Part shown: positions 27,484 to 40,341 of the stretch, piece by piece | Layout of the letters: each line of letters begins with the position of its first letter | Numbering within the stretch: the stretch's first letter is position 1 | Origin: Acanthamoeba sp. SK_2022b | Lineage: Eukaryota; Discosea; Longamoebia; Acanthamoebidae | DNA length: 64,000 nucleotides | Assembly: GCA_027943245.1 (NCBI GenBank) | Contig: JANDJZ010000017.1 | Coordinates: forward strand, 186,001 to 250,000 | Reading direction: 5' to 3' | Position numbers and translations under genes: made by a program | The notes under the pieces: model-generated | What the model saw: only the letters and a program-made list of their open reading frames with translations | Told to the model about the DNA's origin: nothing | The model's database searches: none

Positions 27484-30400
27484 TCAGGCTCCACCTCGTG
27501 GCCTGCCGCCACGGGCGCTCGGGCCGCCTCGCCCGCGAGCAGCGCTGCCCCTACTACTCTTCTGGTCTTTCTCCGACGGTTTCTTACCCTTGTGTGCCAC
27601 GTCGCTCAACTTTTCCTGTAAGTGGACTAATGAGCACAGCGCGAACACGAAGAGCCACCAGGGGGTCCATACCTGCAGCTTGCTCTGGAGATGATTGCGC
27701 GCCTGCGGTTTGAGCGGTTTGGTGGAGGATTGGCCGGTGACCGTGCCGCCCGGCCGATTGCTGTGGAGCCAGTCCTCCCGCGCCTTCTTCTTGGCCTCGT
27801 CTCCGCATCCGTGGATCTCTGCCATGCTGTGTGGGCCGGACACATACACGCACATGTGAGCGAGCCGCATCGCTTGTCAAGAGGCATCCCAAAAAGGGAA
27901 CCTAGGGGCGGCTGACGGTTGTTAACCTGTGCGAGAAGCAGAACTTGAGGCGGCAATGCGGGCACAGCCGACCGAGGACGGTGGTGGATTCCTTGCATCC
28001 CTTGTAGCCGCACTTGGTCCTGATGGTCACGTATCATTTCGTGAGCTTACCCGGTAGGGACAACCTATGATGGAGGGGATCGCGTACGTGTCGAACTTCT
28101 TCAGGAGCTCCTCTTCGCTCATCTTCCGCAACTCGGCTGCCTCGGCCTTCTTCTTTTTCTGTTTGACAGGCCACACTCGAAGAAATCAGTCTCATGTGGC
28201 CACAAAACGTCCACAAAGGGAAGGGGGAAGGAGGGAGACCTTCAGCTCGTCCTCCTGACGGGTCGGCCTCTCCTTGGCCTTGACCTCCTTCCTTTTGTTG
28301 GCGCCCTTCTTTGGTTTCTCCTTCTCCTCGTGCTTCTTGTGGTCAAGGTACTTCAGTTGCTGCAGCCTCCTCAGTTCCGAGACCGGGTCGGCCTTCTTCT
28401 GCTCCTCTTTCTCCTCACTTTCCTCTGCTTCCTCTTTCTCCTCTGGCTTCTCCTCTCTGCTCTTTCGCTCTCCCTCCCCCTTTTGCCCGATGGTGTGACC
28501 ACCCTTTGAGGGCTCAGCTGGAGCGCCGCCCGCCCGTACCTCCTCGACGGGCTTTCGAATGGTGAGCTGTCGCTTCTTGCCCTCGCCCTTGCTGGCGTGG
28601 GTCAGGCCGTGCTGCTCGGCGATCTCGTGGATCCGCATGCGCGCGTAGGCGTTGAGGTCGGACGGGAAGGTCAGCTCCTCCCTGTCGGGGTCGGCCACGA
28701 AACCGAGGATGTCGTCCTGCAGCTTCTGCTCGAGCTCCAGCTGCTCCCTCTCCTTCCGCTCCCGCTCCTCCTTCTCCTTACGTCGTCGCTCGACGTCCTC
28801 CCTAAGTCGCAGCATTTCGTCCCTCTCCTTGCGCATTCGCTCGAGCTCGCCGTGTTCCACCGTTTCCACGTGCATCTCTTCGCCCGAGAACTGCGCCCCG
28901 GCCATGTACTCGCCCTCGCCTTCAAAGTACTCGATCATTCGCTTGAGGAATTCGTTCTTGGCGTGATTGATGGTCTCCTCATCGCAGACCACCACCACGC
29001 TGCGCTTGGCTCGCGTGATGGCCACGTTCATCCGCCTGGACTCGGCCAAGAAACCGATCTCGCCCTTCTGATTGCTGGCTGGAGGGTCAGCGACGCCGCA
29101 GGACGGCTGGACTGAATCCTGGGAAAGATGAATGTACCTGCGCACGAAGGATATGATGATCACTTCCTTCTCGCGGCCCTGAAAGCCGTCCACCGTGGAC
29201 ACCTCGATCTTCTCCATCTCCCGCTTGTCAAATCCGGGGATGCCCCTCTCACGCAGGGCGTGGCGCAATCGATCCACCTGGGCGTTGTAGGGCGAAATGA
29301 TGCCGATGTCCTCCGGCCGCAGCCCTGCGGTCCCGAGGCCATGTCGTTGTCTTAGTCGTGCCTGTGTGGTGGATCGTTGTGTGATTGACCCGAGTAGCGC
29401 GTACCTTGCCGCAGCAGAAGGTGGACGTATTGATAGACCAGGTCAGCCTCGCCCTGATTGGCCTTGGATCCCTCGCCGAGCATCATGGGCCTCTTCCTGC
29501 CCGAGGACTCCTCCGATGCCTCAGCGCCCTTCTTGTTCTGCCGGTCCGCGTTCTTGGTCTCTACCATCTCCTCGTGGAACCCGCATCCGGTCGTGTCGAC
29601 GATGATGAGCGGCGACTGGATCCAAAAGTGGGTCGTAAGAACACGAGCTGTAACATGACACAAAAGGCGATGGCGATGGGAGTACCTTGGTTTCTGCTGT
29701 GTCACTTTCTACATGGGGCAAGTCGCGGAGGAGATGACCCGCAACGGAGTCATGGGATTGCAGCTTGCCTTCGTAAAATTCCTGATGACAACAAGGGTTG
29801 AGGAAGATCGGGTAAGATGATTTGCGCGTGCGAGTCGAGCACGGGCGCGGACACCTTGGAGGACCACTGGTTGATCTTGTCGTGCATGCGGTACTGGATG
29901 AGCAGCATATGGCGCACCGTATCGCCGTACATGTTGACCATTCTAATCGCATATCATTAGCCAGTGAGCACGTGCTGCCAGATCACGGGTTTGTCCTGCG
30001 TACCGATCGAAGAGGGTATGCGACAGCCCAGCCTTGGCCGCGCTCTCTGATATGATGGTGGGCGGAAGCTGGCAGTGATCTGTGGGGATACACCGACCAT
30101 GAACCGGTTGGCCAAAGATGGAGATCGGGAATGCCCTGCGCAGCTAGGACACATACCGCCCGCGAGGATAAGCTTCTTGGCCTTCAAGATGGGAATCCAG
30201 CAGGAGGCTTCCACCGCCTGTGCTGCTTCGTCGATCACCGCAACGTCGAACATGGGCAGCTCTACACAAGGGCAAAACAAAAGGACAAAGGGGTTGAGTT
30301 GCGCCAACGGTAACGTTGATCGCTGAGCTTCAGGCGCGGCTCGACTTACTTTGGAGCTTCTTGTCCGCCGCGCCGGTGTTGGTGGCCAGAACGACGTTAG

Positions 30401-31889
30401 CCTGCGACATGATCTCGTCCACCGCCTTGCCCTCACGCTCCCAGAGCTCCTTTCGAAGTTGTCGGAGTTGGGCATAGACACCTCGTCGCTCAGCCGGGGA
30501 TGCCTTGCCCAGCGAGCTGCCGCGCCGAGCGAGAGAAAGACAACGTGTTCATGAGAAGGTGTGCCTCGCGTTTTGGCAAAGACCTGCACGTACGACTGCA
30601 GCTTGGCCATTTCCTTCCTGACGTCATCGGCCAGCTCGGTCTGATGCGAGTGCTGTTTGACCCTGGCGTCCAGCGACAGGCCGACGACCGAAGGCAACAG
30701 ACGGGCTGGATGCCCAACCTGTTGACGAGCCGAAAACACCACAGCGATCAGCCCGCGTGGATGACTCGTGCGGGGGGGGGGATACCGTACGCGCACGATC
30801 TTTGCTCCGGACTGCTTGGCATAGAGAGCCAGCCGCTCGGCAATGTTGTCGACAGCGATATTGGAGGGTGCAGTGGCCAGCACGCGCTCGCCTCGCTTCA
30901 CGCACTGGAGAATGAACTCGACAACGGTCGTTGTCTTGCCTGGTTCACATGTGATGGACGCCCCGAGTCAGTCCCGCTTCAGCGACGCGCTTGCAGAGAC
31001 CGGTAGTTGGACCTGTGCCCGGTGGGCCGTGGATGAGGGCGAGGTCGGTGGCGCCCAGCGCAAAGGTAATGGCCTCCTTCTGTGACTCGTTGAGATTGGG
31101 GTTGAAGGGCGTGAGCTCGAACCGGTTGCGGAAGTGACCGACGAAGCGGGGCGCGCCCAGTCCGAACAGCACTTGCTTGAGATGGTCGTTGTCGCCGCCT
31201 CCTGCGGTGCGTGAAGTCACTTGCTGCCGCAAGACCTCCAGCGCCTTTCGGTAGCGCTTGTAGGTGACGTCGTTGGCCAGTCGGATAAGCGTGTAGGTGG
31301 TGTTGCCGTCCGTATCAAGTGCCAGGCTCTCTTCATCCATCTTGGAGAAGGATACCGTGATAGAGTGCTCCGCCGCTCTGTAGATCACACCGCCCTTGCC
31401 CTTCTGCATGCTCTCCACTACGAATGACGAGATCGGCACGTTGGAGGGCACCAGACCCACGATATCGCCTTCATGGACACGAGTGGCGTGGGTAAAGATC
31501 ATCGTGCACGAACTAGAGCGCAGCTGCGGAGCACGTAAGTAGCGCACCTGGTTGGAAGCGGTGTGAAGGGAGCGGAGTGGTGGCAGCAGTGGCCGCCCGG
31601 CCAAGCTTGACCAGGAGCAGACCGCCCACGCCTGTCTTGCGCCCCACCACGTGCAACCGCAGCACGCACTCGCCATACTTTTGCAGCTCCTGGTATGGAC
31701 CGGCACCCTTGCGTTCAGTGTGCTGTTGTGGATGCTCTGATTTGTGGGATGGATATGCTCAGGCACCTTTGGAGAATACCCTTCTTGCAGGGCACGAGTC
31801 TGCTCTATCTCGGCATCCCGCTCGCCATTGAGGAGCTCGAGCTGCTTGTCGACGAACTTAGACACCTTGTCCCAGCCATCGAGCTCCAT
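27484..31889 (-). CDS. IGHMBP2: IGHMBP2/SMUBP-2-type superfamily 1 helicase (R3H, AN1 zinc finger)
   Basis: A 5'-3' RNA/DNA helicase of the Upf1-like SF1 family, linked in animals to ribosome/tRNA metabolism. Start is the ATG at 31887-31889 (MELDGWDKVSKFVDKQLELL). The SF1B motifs are in order: NLNESQKEAITFAL (Q motif), HGPPGTG joined to KTTTVVEF (Walker A), VAVIDEAAQAVEASCW (Walker B, DEAA), STVDGFQGREKEVII and NVAITRAKRSVVVV (motifs V-VI). A charged coiled coil follows. Then comes an R3H domain (RMRIHEIAEQHGLTHAS), a Lys/Glu-rich linker, and an AN1-like zinc finger with GCK, LCPHCRLKFCFSH and MAEIHGCGDEA, nearly matching the animal IGHMBP2 C-terminus. The tail is RGG-rich and ends at 27484. 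About 14 exons. A 63-nt intron near the 3' end keeps the frame open, so retained forms are possible. Confidence 0.9.
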
Positions 31890-31992
31890 TTCGAGTAGAC
31901 TAATAATCAAAATAAAAATTGCTAGTTGTTTTCTTGGCCCTTTTCTCCCAAATTACAAGACGAAATCTGCGGATGTAGGCTGAGAATGAGCT

Positions 31993-32574
31993 TTACTGCT
32001 CGGTGTCTGTTTTGGCCTTCTTTTGTAGGCGCTCCTTCTCCTCTCGGATCTTCCACAAGGGCGGACCCTTGGGGCGCACAATCACGAAACTCTCTTGCAA
32101 CTCGTCTGGTCGTTTTCGCTTGCCATCGCTCTCTGCCACAGCCTCGCTGATGCTGTCACCCTGTTTTTCTTCTTCTATCTTGTCCACCTCCTCCTTCTCT
32201 TTGACTGGTGGTGGCTTATCCGTTCGTTGCCTTTTCGCTTTTCTCTCTTCTGTTCGCTTGTTTGCCTCCTGACTGCTCTCCCTTCTCTTTCGGCTCAAGT
32301 CATCTGCCCGATCTGACTTCTCCTTTTTCTCCAGTTGCTTTCTTTTGTGATTCAGAGGTCGCTGAGGCAGCGCGTGACGCTCACTCCATAGCATAATCTC
32401 ATCTAAATCACCGCGGGTGGTGGAGTAAAATGAGATAAGCACACAAGATTGTGTGGGACAGGCCTTCATCACCAACAGACAAGACAATCCGGTTCTGCAG
32501 GCGCGTACCAAGAGAAAGTCCAACCGGTGGGCTTTCCTCCATTGATGTGAACGGAGCGATTTACCAAAAAGCAT
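31993..32574 (-). CDS. Small highly charged hypothetical protein
   Basis: A 193-codon open frame from the ATG at 32572-32574 to a stop at 31993, wedged between IGHMBP2 (104 bp) and PLC (64 bp) on the same strand. The C-terminal two thirds is Lys/Arg/Glu-rich (SRKRRESSQEANKRTEERK) with KR clusters typical of nuclear or nucleolar proteins, and ends in SFVIVRPKGPPLWKIREEKE. The middle of the first third (about 32400-32510) could be an intron. The frame is open throughout and no phase-compatible GT/AG pair was convincing, so I leave it unspliced. No family recognised. Confidence 0.55.
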   Translation of the reverse strand: MLFGKSLRSHQWRKAHRLDFLLVRACRTGLSCLLVMKACPTQSCVLISFYSTTRGDLDEIMLWSERHALPQRPLNHKRKQLEKKEKSDRADDLSRKRRESSQEANKRTEERKAKRQRTDKPPPVKEKEEVDKIEEEKQGDSISEAVAESDGKRKRPDELQESFVIVRPKGPPLWKIREEKERLQKKAKTDTEQ

Positions 32575-32637
32575 TCGAGAAAAAAGAAATATATAAATCT
32601 GGTGGCACGGTTCTTGTGTTGCACACAGAGCAGCTGA

Positions 32638-35600
32638 TCACTTCTTGTGGTTCCAGACGCGAGAGGGCAACCGGGGCAGGGTCAGCGTCGACTGCAGTTT
32701 GTTCATGTTGACGTTCATTCGATCCAGGTTGGGCCGGTTCGACTGCTTGAGGCTAAAGCGACAGAGGAGGTTTGACATCGGGATGCGCTTTCCCTTCTTG
32801 TCGAAGAGGTGCATCACCCGATAACCCGCACGTATGCACTCCACGGGAATGGAGTAGTAGCAGATCTGTTACATGGAAGACCATTGCCCACAGGTCAACC
32901 AAACATGCCCACACATAAAATGAGAGAGGAGGCGAATGAAGGTGTACCAGACGATCCTTGGCGAAGCGCTCTCGCTTGTCGTAGATGGCGATGAGAAAGA
33001 TGGCGAGCTCGCTCGCCGTCAGCGGGAAATCGAAGGTCTGATTCCACTGTGGGTCGAAGCCGTTGTTCCTCACCACCCTTGTCCTGAAGGCTCGCGCGTC
33101 CTTCTCGAGCCCGTTCACTGTGGGAGAAGTGGTGATGGTGAGGCACAGCAGCTACTCAACCCATTTGCCAAAAAGGCCTTGCGTACCGGCAACAACGGCA
33201 TAGGGGTTGACTACTTTGGCCACGTGAGGCAGCTGGCGGGCGTTGATGATCTGATGAATGTACATGAAATGATGAGTCGAGCTGTAACAAGGCAGGTGAA
33301 AGGCTGGCAGCGGTACCTGCACCGTCAACCGACGGACGATCGACGTCGAGAGATGCGTGGATTGCCTCGGGTCAAACCGGCGCTTGCAGTCGTGCCTGAG
33401 CGTGGGCGGCTTGAGAACATAGCCGCACTGGCCGTTCTCCAAAAACTTGCCGTGATTGTAGAACATCTTCTTCCCCACATGCTGGTAGTTGAGGGCCACG
33501 AGCTGAGACCTGAGTCCAAGTGATGGAGTCAGATCAAGTTCAGACGAGCACGCATGTAGCCGGTGGCGGTGAGATGAGCAGAGCTGCACATACCCCGTGT
33601 TCCAGAAGGGCACCGGGTCATAGTTGGTCGAAGCAAAACGCGTGCCCTTGGGGTAAACGCGGGTGAACTTGTGTCGGTTGAGGTTGACCAGCTCTGGCGC
33701 GGCAGATGCCAGCAACTTGAAGCCTCGAGACTCGGCAAGCGAGGTCATGCGGTTACACTTCTCCTCTGTTTATCGGACATGTGGACACCACATCATGTAA
33801 CAAAGACCAGAAAAGTCAGAAACAGTAGGAAGACGGCACGCGGATAGCGATGGCCGATGACCGTACGTTTGAATTGCTGGAAGCTGTCAAAGTGAACTGA
33901 CTTTAGGTAGAGTATGTCGCTTAGCTCTTGCGCAACCTTTTCCTTGGGCATCTTTCTCGCCGCCTTTCGGTCCTGCTTCTCCTCCTGCTCGGTCTCGTCT
34001 GCTTGCAGCCGAACCGGAGATCCTGCAGCCATACAAGGACGCGGCAGTGAGCTCACGGACCGCGCGAGGAGGGGAGGAGGGAAGGCGCTGGCAGTACCCT
34101 TGAGAAGGATTTTGTATTTGAGTTCTTCGGGCGAGGGCAGGATGTCCCTTTCGCTGTCCGCGAACGGCAATGCTAACATGTCTCCGAACGCGTTCCTGTA
34201 TGGACGTCATACAGTGGCACACTTGAGTAAGCACGGACAATGCCGACAAGGAGACCGGCAACGCACCTCATGATCTCGGCCATCATTATCTGTTGCGGCT
34301 TGGAGCAGTGGACCTCAAGGGACAAGATGAGTGGATAGGGCGAAGAGAAGAAGGCGTATTTGGCGATGGCGATCACGGCGTCCTCAAACCGCACTCGGGA
34401 AGTGAGCGTGTGTCCATGCTGTGCAGAGGAAGCGAGTAAGCACGAGCACAGTTGCCCAACGGCAAGACGAGTGGCGAAGATGTCACGTACATAAACGATC
34501 GGATAGCCCCTCTTGCCGTCCCAACAGTCCACTGCGATGAGAAAAGAAGAAGAAGAAGAACATCGACGATGAGCGTAATGTCCGGCATGATCAGGGGTAG
34601 GCCAAGGAACAAGCGTACATTCAAGACAGCGGCATCCCTGCTTGAGCGCCAGCACATACATCTCCGTGGCCGACTTGGACTTGAGTTGGTTGCCGGTCAG
34701 GTAGGTATTGTGTGACGAGGCTGATGTACGAAAATTGTGAGCATGCAGGCCAACTCGTACCAAGTAGTGTGGAGAGGGAATCATAGGAACCAATATAGTA
34801 GTCGGTGATTGGTCGCTTCATGTCCTGGTAGAGCTTCCTCTTCTCGGGGATGAAGGCCGAGTTGTGGTCAGAGATCATGTACTGGAAGAACTGCCACCTG
34901 TTCATGGTGACCTTGACGTTCCCGTCCTTGTCCCTATCACTCTCGCCCTTCTCCTGCTGCTCGCGTCGGTCCTTTCGCTCCTTCGCCTCTGCCCAGTCGT
35001 TCCAAAAGTCGACGATGCTGCCCTGCCGCTTCATGCCGGTCCCCACTGGGGGACTTGGCTTCGTGCTGCGGCCCCGATGGTCATCGTCTGCTGCCGGACT
35101 GGGCTCCGTGGGCTCTGTGGTGACGCTTGCAGCAGCACTGGTGCTGTTGCCAGTGTTACTGCCGCTGTCCCCGCTGCTGGTCTTCTTGGCATGAGTCTCA
35201 TCGAGATAGGCCGGCTCGCGCTTCTTAATGCGGTGTCTGTCCCTTTTCGCCTTCGCTAGTTTGGCCGTGTGCTTTACGAACGAGGGAAAGTGGAGGAAGA
35301 TCTGGCGCAGCAGCCGCAGGAACCGTTGACGCCTCCTGGCCGAACCAAAGGCCGCGGCCGAAGGCAATATGGAGTCTAGGGCGATGTCGATGTCCTTGCA
35401 CTCGCCCATGAACTTTTTCATGATAACCGTGCACTGGTTGAGCGACATGTCCTCCTACCGAAACGATACGAAAGGGTCAGACTTGTTCTAGAAACGAACC
35501 TGAACGATCGAGGGCAGACCGCCCAAGCTTACCTTCTGTTCGCGTTGTAGGAAGCGGAGGAACTGCTTGGGCGTCAGATAGTCGTCAGTCGCATACTTGT

Positions 35601-37283
35601 TGAATAGCTCGTGTAGCTCCGCCCTCTGCCGCAACAGTCGCAATAGTTGCAGGAACTCTTCGTACTGTGAAGAGAGAGAGAGAGAAGGCGTGAGCTCGCG
35701 AACGCCCTCGGTCTGGGAAGGCGTGTCTTCGAACCTGAAGATGGCCGTCACTGTTGGCATCAACGATGCGCAGCATCTCCTCAGCATAGGCCTTGGTTGG
35801 CCGCATGTTGAGCTTCCGCATCAGCCGCATCACTTCCTCCACCGACAGCTCAGACTTTCCACCCAAAGCGTGCCACGCTCGCTCCGCATATCTAGACGAG
35901 ACCACAGCTCACGTCAATAAGCCGTCGCGTATTGGGGGAGGGGAGGATGGGGGCCACGCACGCAGATTCCTCGTCCACTTGCTTCTTGATGAGGCTCTTG
36001 AGGGTGTCCACCCACACTTTGTACTGCTCCTCGGTCTCGGCGATCAGGTTGAACGCCTTGCGCATGTTGTAGATGAGCGAGAACGACAGGTGGACCTTGT
36101 CCGGCTGCCGGTGAATCTCGAACTCGGCCGTCGCCTGCCCCTCCCGCAGCTCATCCACGCTGTCAAGCAAAACTACACCCACACAAGTGCGGCTTTCAGA
36201 AAGGTAGGTCGCGTGAACATGAAGGGGAGGAAGGGATGAGTACTGGTATGTCGCCGGCAGATCAGAGTGCGTTGATCGCCGCTGAGGCGCACATGGCTAG
36301 GCCGCACGCCATGCTTGCGGGTGACGAGGAAGAAGGTGGCGCCCTCCTGCAGCTTCGTCGCGAGGCGCCTGATCTCGTTCTGGCGCAGCTGCTCTTCCTC
36401 TGCCTTGGTGTCGTCCTCTTCTTCAGACAGCTCGCTGGACAAAGGGTCGCTGTCGCTATCACTGTCGCAGTCGCTGTTGCTTACGCGCTGCTTGTCCTTA
36501 GTACGCGTCACGACAGGTATCTCGCTGGACGACTGGTTGCTCCATCGCAGCCGCTTATCCTCGTCAACCGACTCGGAGAGCTCATCTGAGCTATCGTCTT
36601 CGGCTGTGGGGAAGTTGGAAAAATTGAGGGGCTTGATGCCTATGCGCAGGTAGACGCCGATGTCTTCGTCACCTTCCTCGCTGTCGCTGTAGTTGGTGGC
36701 TTCATCAGTATCGGGAGGGGCCAATCTTCTCCTGCGGCAGTCGTCATCGTACGCCCCCCTTAGCGCGAATCGCAGAGTCATCTCATGACCCTGCTTCAAG
36801 CGCAGAAACCCCAGCCTCAGGTCCGCTTGCCATTGGCCTCGCCCCTCCGCCCCCTGCTGGCCACATTGCAGAATCGATTGTTGAGGGCAAGAACGAAGAT
36901 TAGTTGCGTTCCAAGCTTCCCGCCAAAAGTGGCCTGTCCAGGAATTCCAGAGAGGTTTACACGCACCTGCTGAACGAGACTGTGGGCAGGGTGCAGGTCA
37001 ATGGTGAGGACGAACTTGTCCCATGACTCGAACGTTTCAATGAGGAGGGATTGACCCCACACCACCTTGCCATCTGCTGAGGGATAGGCGGGGGCAGTGC
37101 AATGCAGCGCTTCAACTTTGCCCAGCTGCTCTTTCGTGGAAACCGACACCATCACACCGGAGTCGACTGGGGAGCAGCGATCCAATGTTAAGGCCTCCCT
37201 TGGACGGCGATGTATGCGGGTAACGTACCTTCCGGTGGCAAGTTGTCTGCGTCTATCAGGTGCAGCAGAAAGGAGCGCTGCAT
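32638..37283 (-). CDS. Phosphoinositide-specific phospholipase C with an extra N-terminal C2-like domain
   Basis: Hydrolyses PI(4,5)P2 to IP3 and diacylglycerol. Start at 37281-37283: a short exon, [18 protein letters not shown], splices in phase to [14 protein letters not shown] and, two exons on, to [15 protein letters not shown], forming an N-terminal C2-like module. A Ser/Asp-rich acidic linker follows, then a PH domain ([30 protein letters not shown]). EF-hand-like helices include the calcium loop DANSDGHL (near 35750). The X box has [27 protein letters not shown] and [11 protein letters not shown] (first catalytic His plus Glu/Asp), then [10 protein letters not shown] (second His). The Y box has [17 protein letters not shown] and [20 protein letters not shown] classical C2 ([20 protein letters not shown]) leads to the stop at 32638. 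Catalytic His, Glu and Asp appear intact. The second-His motif reads LEVHCS where many PLCs have IENHCS. About 17 exons. Confidence 0.9.
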
Positions 37284-37689
37284 TCCTCCCACACTATCGG
37301 TCCTGTTCTGCATATGCCGTGCTGGCAATGGTAGTTGTATGCTGTTCTTGTTTGATGTTATCTAACTCCTCTTCCTTCTATATCTATCTTCGTGGCCTGT
37401 ACTTCCTACCTCGCTGGGTGCTCTTTCTTAGTTTGCTTGCTGTCTCTTTCAGGTTTGATAGTGAACTGCGCCTGCTCGACGAGCTCTCACCGAGGGGTGA
37501 AGCGACGGAGGTTGTGAGCGATCTGTCCGAAATCCACAGCACTGCTCACTACCCTGTCCTCCTTTCTGCAGAAGTCCGTGAGCCTCTCCCGTTCATCTGG
37601 GCCCAATCACGCCCGCTGCACGTATCGAATTCTCCAACGATTTTCTGGCTAGTCCGCCCAAGCACCTGGCCCAGAAGAACAGCAACACG
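37284..37689. promoter_or_regulatory. Divergent promoter region (PLC / BPI-like)
   Basis: About 400 bp between the PLC start (-) and the BPI-like start (+). The minus side is T-rich with no conserved coding frame. Both core promoters must be here; no specific element recognised. Confidence 0.45.
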
Positions 37690-40281
37690 ATGAGGGCACT
37701 CTACCTAGGGGTGCTGGTGATTCTCGGCCTGGTTGCGGTGCAAGCCTCTCGCGTGCCAATCGCCATTCAAGATGAGGGAGAGTTCTTGCCATATATTAAG
37801 GCGAGCCAATCGACAAAGGGATTAATGGATGGCGTGGCCTCGGTGCAAGCAGTGATTACTGAAGCAGGCGTTAATTCAGTACAACGCGCGCTGACGCCAC
37901 AACTGGCGAATCAGCTCGCCGCCTCTCTTAATCTCAGCTTTGCGGATACCCAAAACTACACCATCCTCTTCATTCCTGTTGAGATTATCTATTCTGTGAC
38001 AAACGTCCGGATTACCAACATAACCTTCAACAACGGTACTTGGTTCTTCCTCGCGCCCTACTGTATTAATATTTACCGCCTTTAATGTCACACTATTTGT
38101 GTGTGCGCCACGAAGACGTGCTGTCCATCGTACCAGGCAGCGGAGTGAGCTTCAGCGTTGCTGGTGGTAGCGCCAAGATCGCAGCCGACTTTGCCTACAG
38201 CATTCCTAATAGCTTTATCAACCTCAAGTACGTGTCCGCGGCTCTTGCTGTGTTTGCCAACACTCACGAATGTATATGCTCTCTCCCGCTGCCTGAAGTG
38301 GGACTGGTCGTGCAAACATCGATGTGAGCCAGCTCAGCGTCCAACTGCAGGTGCACGCGCCTTCCCTGATGCAGTAGTCCGCAAATACGGCGCGCCGTGT
38401 TTGACCACCACCACACCTGACCACCACCACCACCACCACCACCACCACAGGTTAACGCTACGGCCGACCAAAAAGGCTACCCAGTGCTCTCCGGCAAGTC
38501 TGCCATCGTGTTAGGAAAGTTTGACACCAAGATCACCTCCGACTCGAGCATTCTCGCGTACGCGTGGCTCCGTCCTGTCTTCGCTATCGTACTAACTTAA
38601 AAAACCAAAAAAAACCCCTCGTTCTAACGCCAGTTTACTCTATTCCATGTCGGGCAGTGACGTCGTCAACTTTTTCATTTATCTGTTCAATGGGGTCATC
38701 AGAGGCCAGCTGGAGAAGCAGATCAACGAAGCCGTCTCGACCGCCTTGTACGACGGCCGTGCCATCGAATGTTACCATTGGCAGTAACTGTGTGGGAACC
38801 GTTTCGGCTCGACTTGCTCACTCGCTTATTCCAGAAACGTCCAGGTGAACGAGCTGATCCACAATCAATCCCTGCACGTCGGTCTCCCGCCCAACGGCAG
38901 CCATGCCGTCCTCGACGTCTCTCTCCCGTCGCCGCCCGTCTTCGCGCCCGGCTACCTCCTCATACCCGTCAAGGGTAATCCTGCCTCACCTATACAGTTC
39001 TACAACGCGCAGCCTTTCACATTCTCTCCCTTGCATACAGGTGAGGTGTTCCTTGATTCGGGCCTACACTCGAACTACACTCCTGCGCCCCTTCCCGCCC
39101 TGGCAACTGAGCAGATGCTGCAGCTCTCCGTGGGACAGTACCTCTTTGACACAGCAGGTAGGGGGGGGGCTCACTCATGCAGCAGGCAACTCATGCGCGT
39201 TTCATCTTATCAAATCTTGTTTCTATTATTTAGACCATTTTCTGATCGTTCTCACGGCACGCAGGATGGGCGTACTACAAGTCGGGGCTGTTGACCTACC
39301 TCATCACCAACAGCGATCTGCCCGCCTGGCTGCCCTTCAAGCTGAACACGGCCACCTTCTCCTTCATTTTGCCGAACCTCTACAAACTCTATCCCGGTAC
39401 GCCAGACGCTGTATGCCCCCCCCCCCGTCTTGGGTCTCTGACCGTTTGCCACAACATGATGCACGGACAGGGTACGACATGAACATCGATTTCTTAGTAT
39501 CGCAGCCGATCACCTTTGAAATAGACACCTCGAGTAAAACGGAAGGTTCGGGTTGCTCCGAGAGCCTTCTCGGTGTGCTGCAGCCACTCACGCGCGCATG
39601 TGGTGCTGCTCCTCTAGGTATGGCGGTCGGCATGGTCGGCGAATTGCAGGTGAACGTTATCGCTCCCAATGGAACCTGGATCAATGTATTTGATCTCGAA
39701 ACCACGTTCAAGCTCAAGTTCGAGGTTTGCCAGCTCAACCCAACCCGCCATCCTTACATCGCACTACCCCCCCCCCCAATCCACTTACCGTGCGCGTCAC
39801 GTGACTGTGTGCCGTTTCAACGTCACAGCTCTACTTCAGCAACGACTCCAGCTCGGTGCACGGCAAGTTCTACATTGCCTCCTTCACCACTGTAATCAAG
39901 GTACCACGCCCTCCTTTCCTTTGTTTCGTCACTTGAATCCTTCACTGACCTAATTCAATGCAATCAATAACAGTCGTCGCAAATCGGCACCTTTGACGTG
40001 TCGGTGATCAACTTCTTCCTCGACGCGCTGTTCGACAACGTTCTTCTCTACCCCACCAACGAGTACCTCGCTTTTTACCCCCTCTTCACGTTCCCTCCCC
40101 TCGCCGGTACCTGCTAGCCCCCCCCCCCAAATTGGCCCTCCTCTCGTGCGGCAGATTTTGTCTAAATCGTGGAACGTCGGTGGCCATAGGTTTCCACTAC
40201 GTGAATCCCGCGCTGGTGTACAGCAAGAACTACGTCACCCTCTCTGCTGACTTCGCCGTCACGCCCCAGCTCGTCCTGTAA
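37690..40281 (+). CDS. Secreted BPI/LBP/CETP-fold lipid-binding protein
   Basis: Begins with a clear signal peptide (MRALYLGVLVILGLVAVQAS). About 10-11 exons follow. The first module has VNSVQRALTPQLANQL, ITNVRITNITFNN and the typical VLSIVPGSGVSFSVAGGSA before KIAADFAYS. A later pair of segments (NELIHNQSLHVGLP; ATEQMLQLSVGQYLFDTAGW; DMNIDFLVSQPITFEIDT; NYVTLSADFAVTPQLVL) matches the C-terminal half of BPI-fold proteins. Potential N-glycosylation sites (e.g. NITF, NGTW, NDSS) fit a secreted or lysosomal protein. Animal BPI/LBP bind lipopolysaccharide and CETP/PLTP carry lipids; in a bacterivorous amoeba a phagosomal LPS- or lipid-binding role is a reasonable inference. Introns contain a CAC repeat (about 38419-38450) and several C runs. 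Confidence 0.82.
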
Positions 40282-40341
40282 ACATTTTGTGGTTGTGTCT
40301 GTGTTCTATTTATATTTTATTTTGAACGAGGTAGGCTCCTG

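Noticed and set aside
38419..38450. Poly-His frame from CAC repeat
   Set aside because: Lies in an intron of the BPI-like gene between two in-phase exons.
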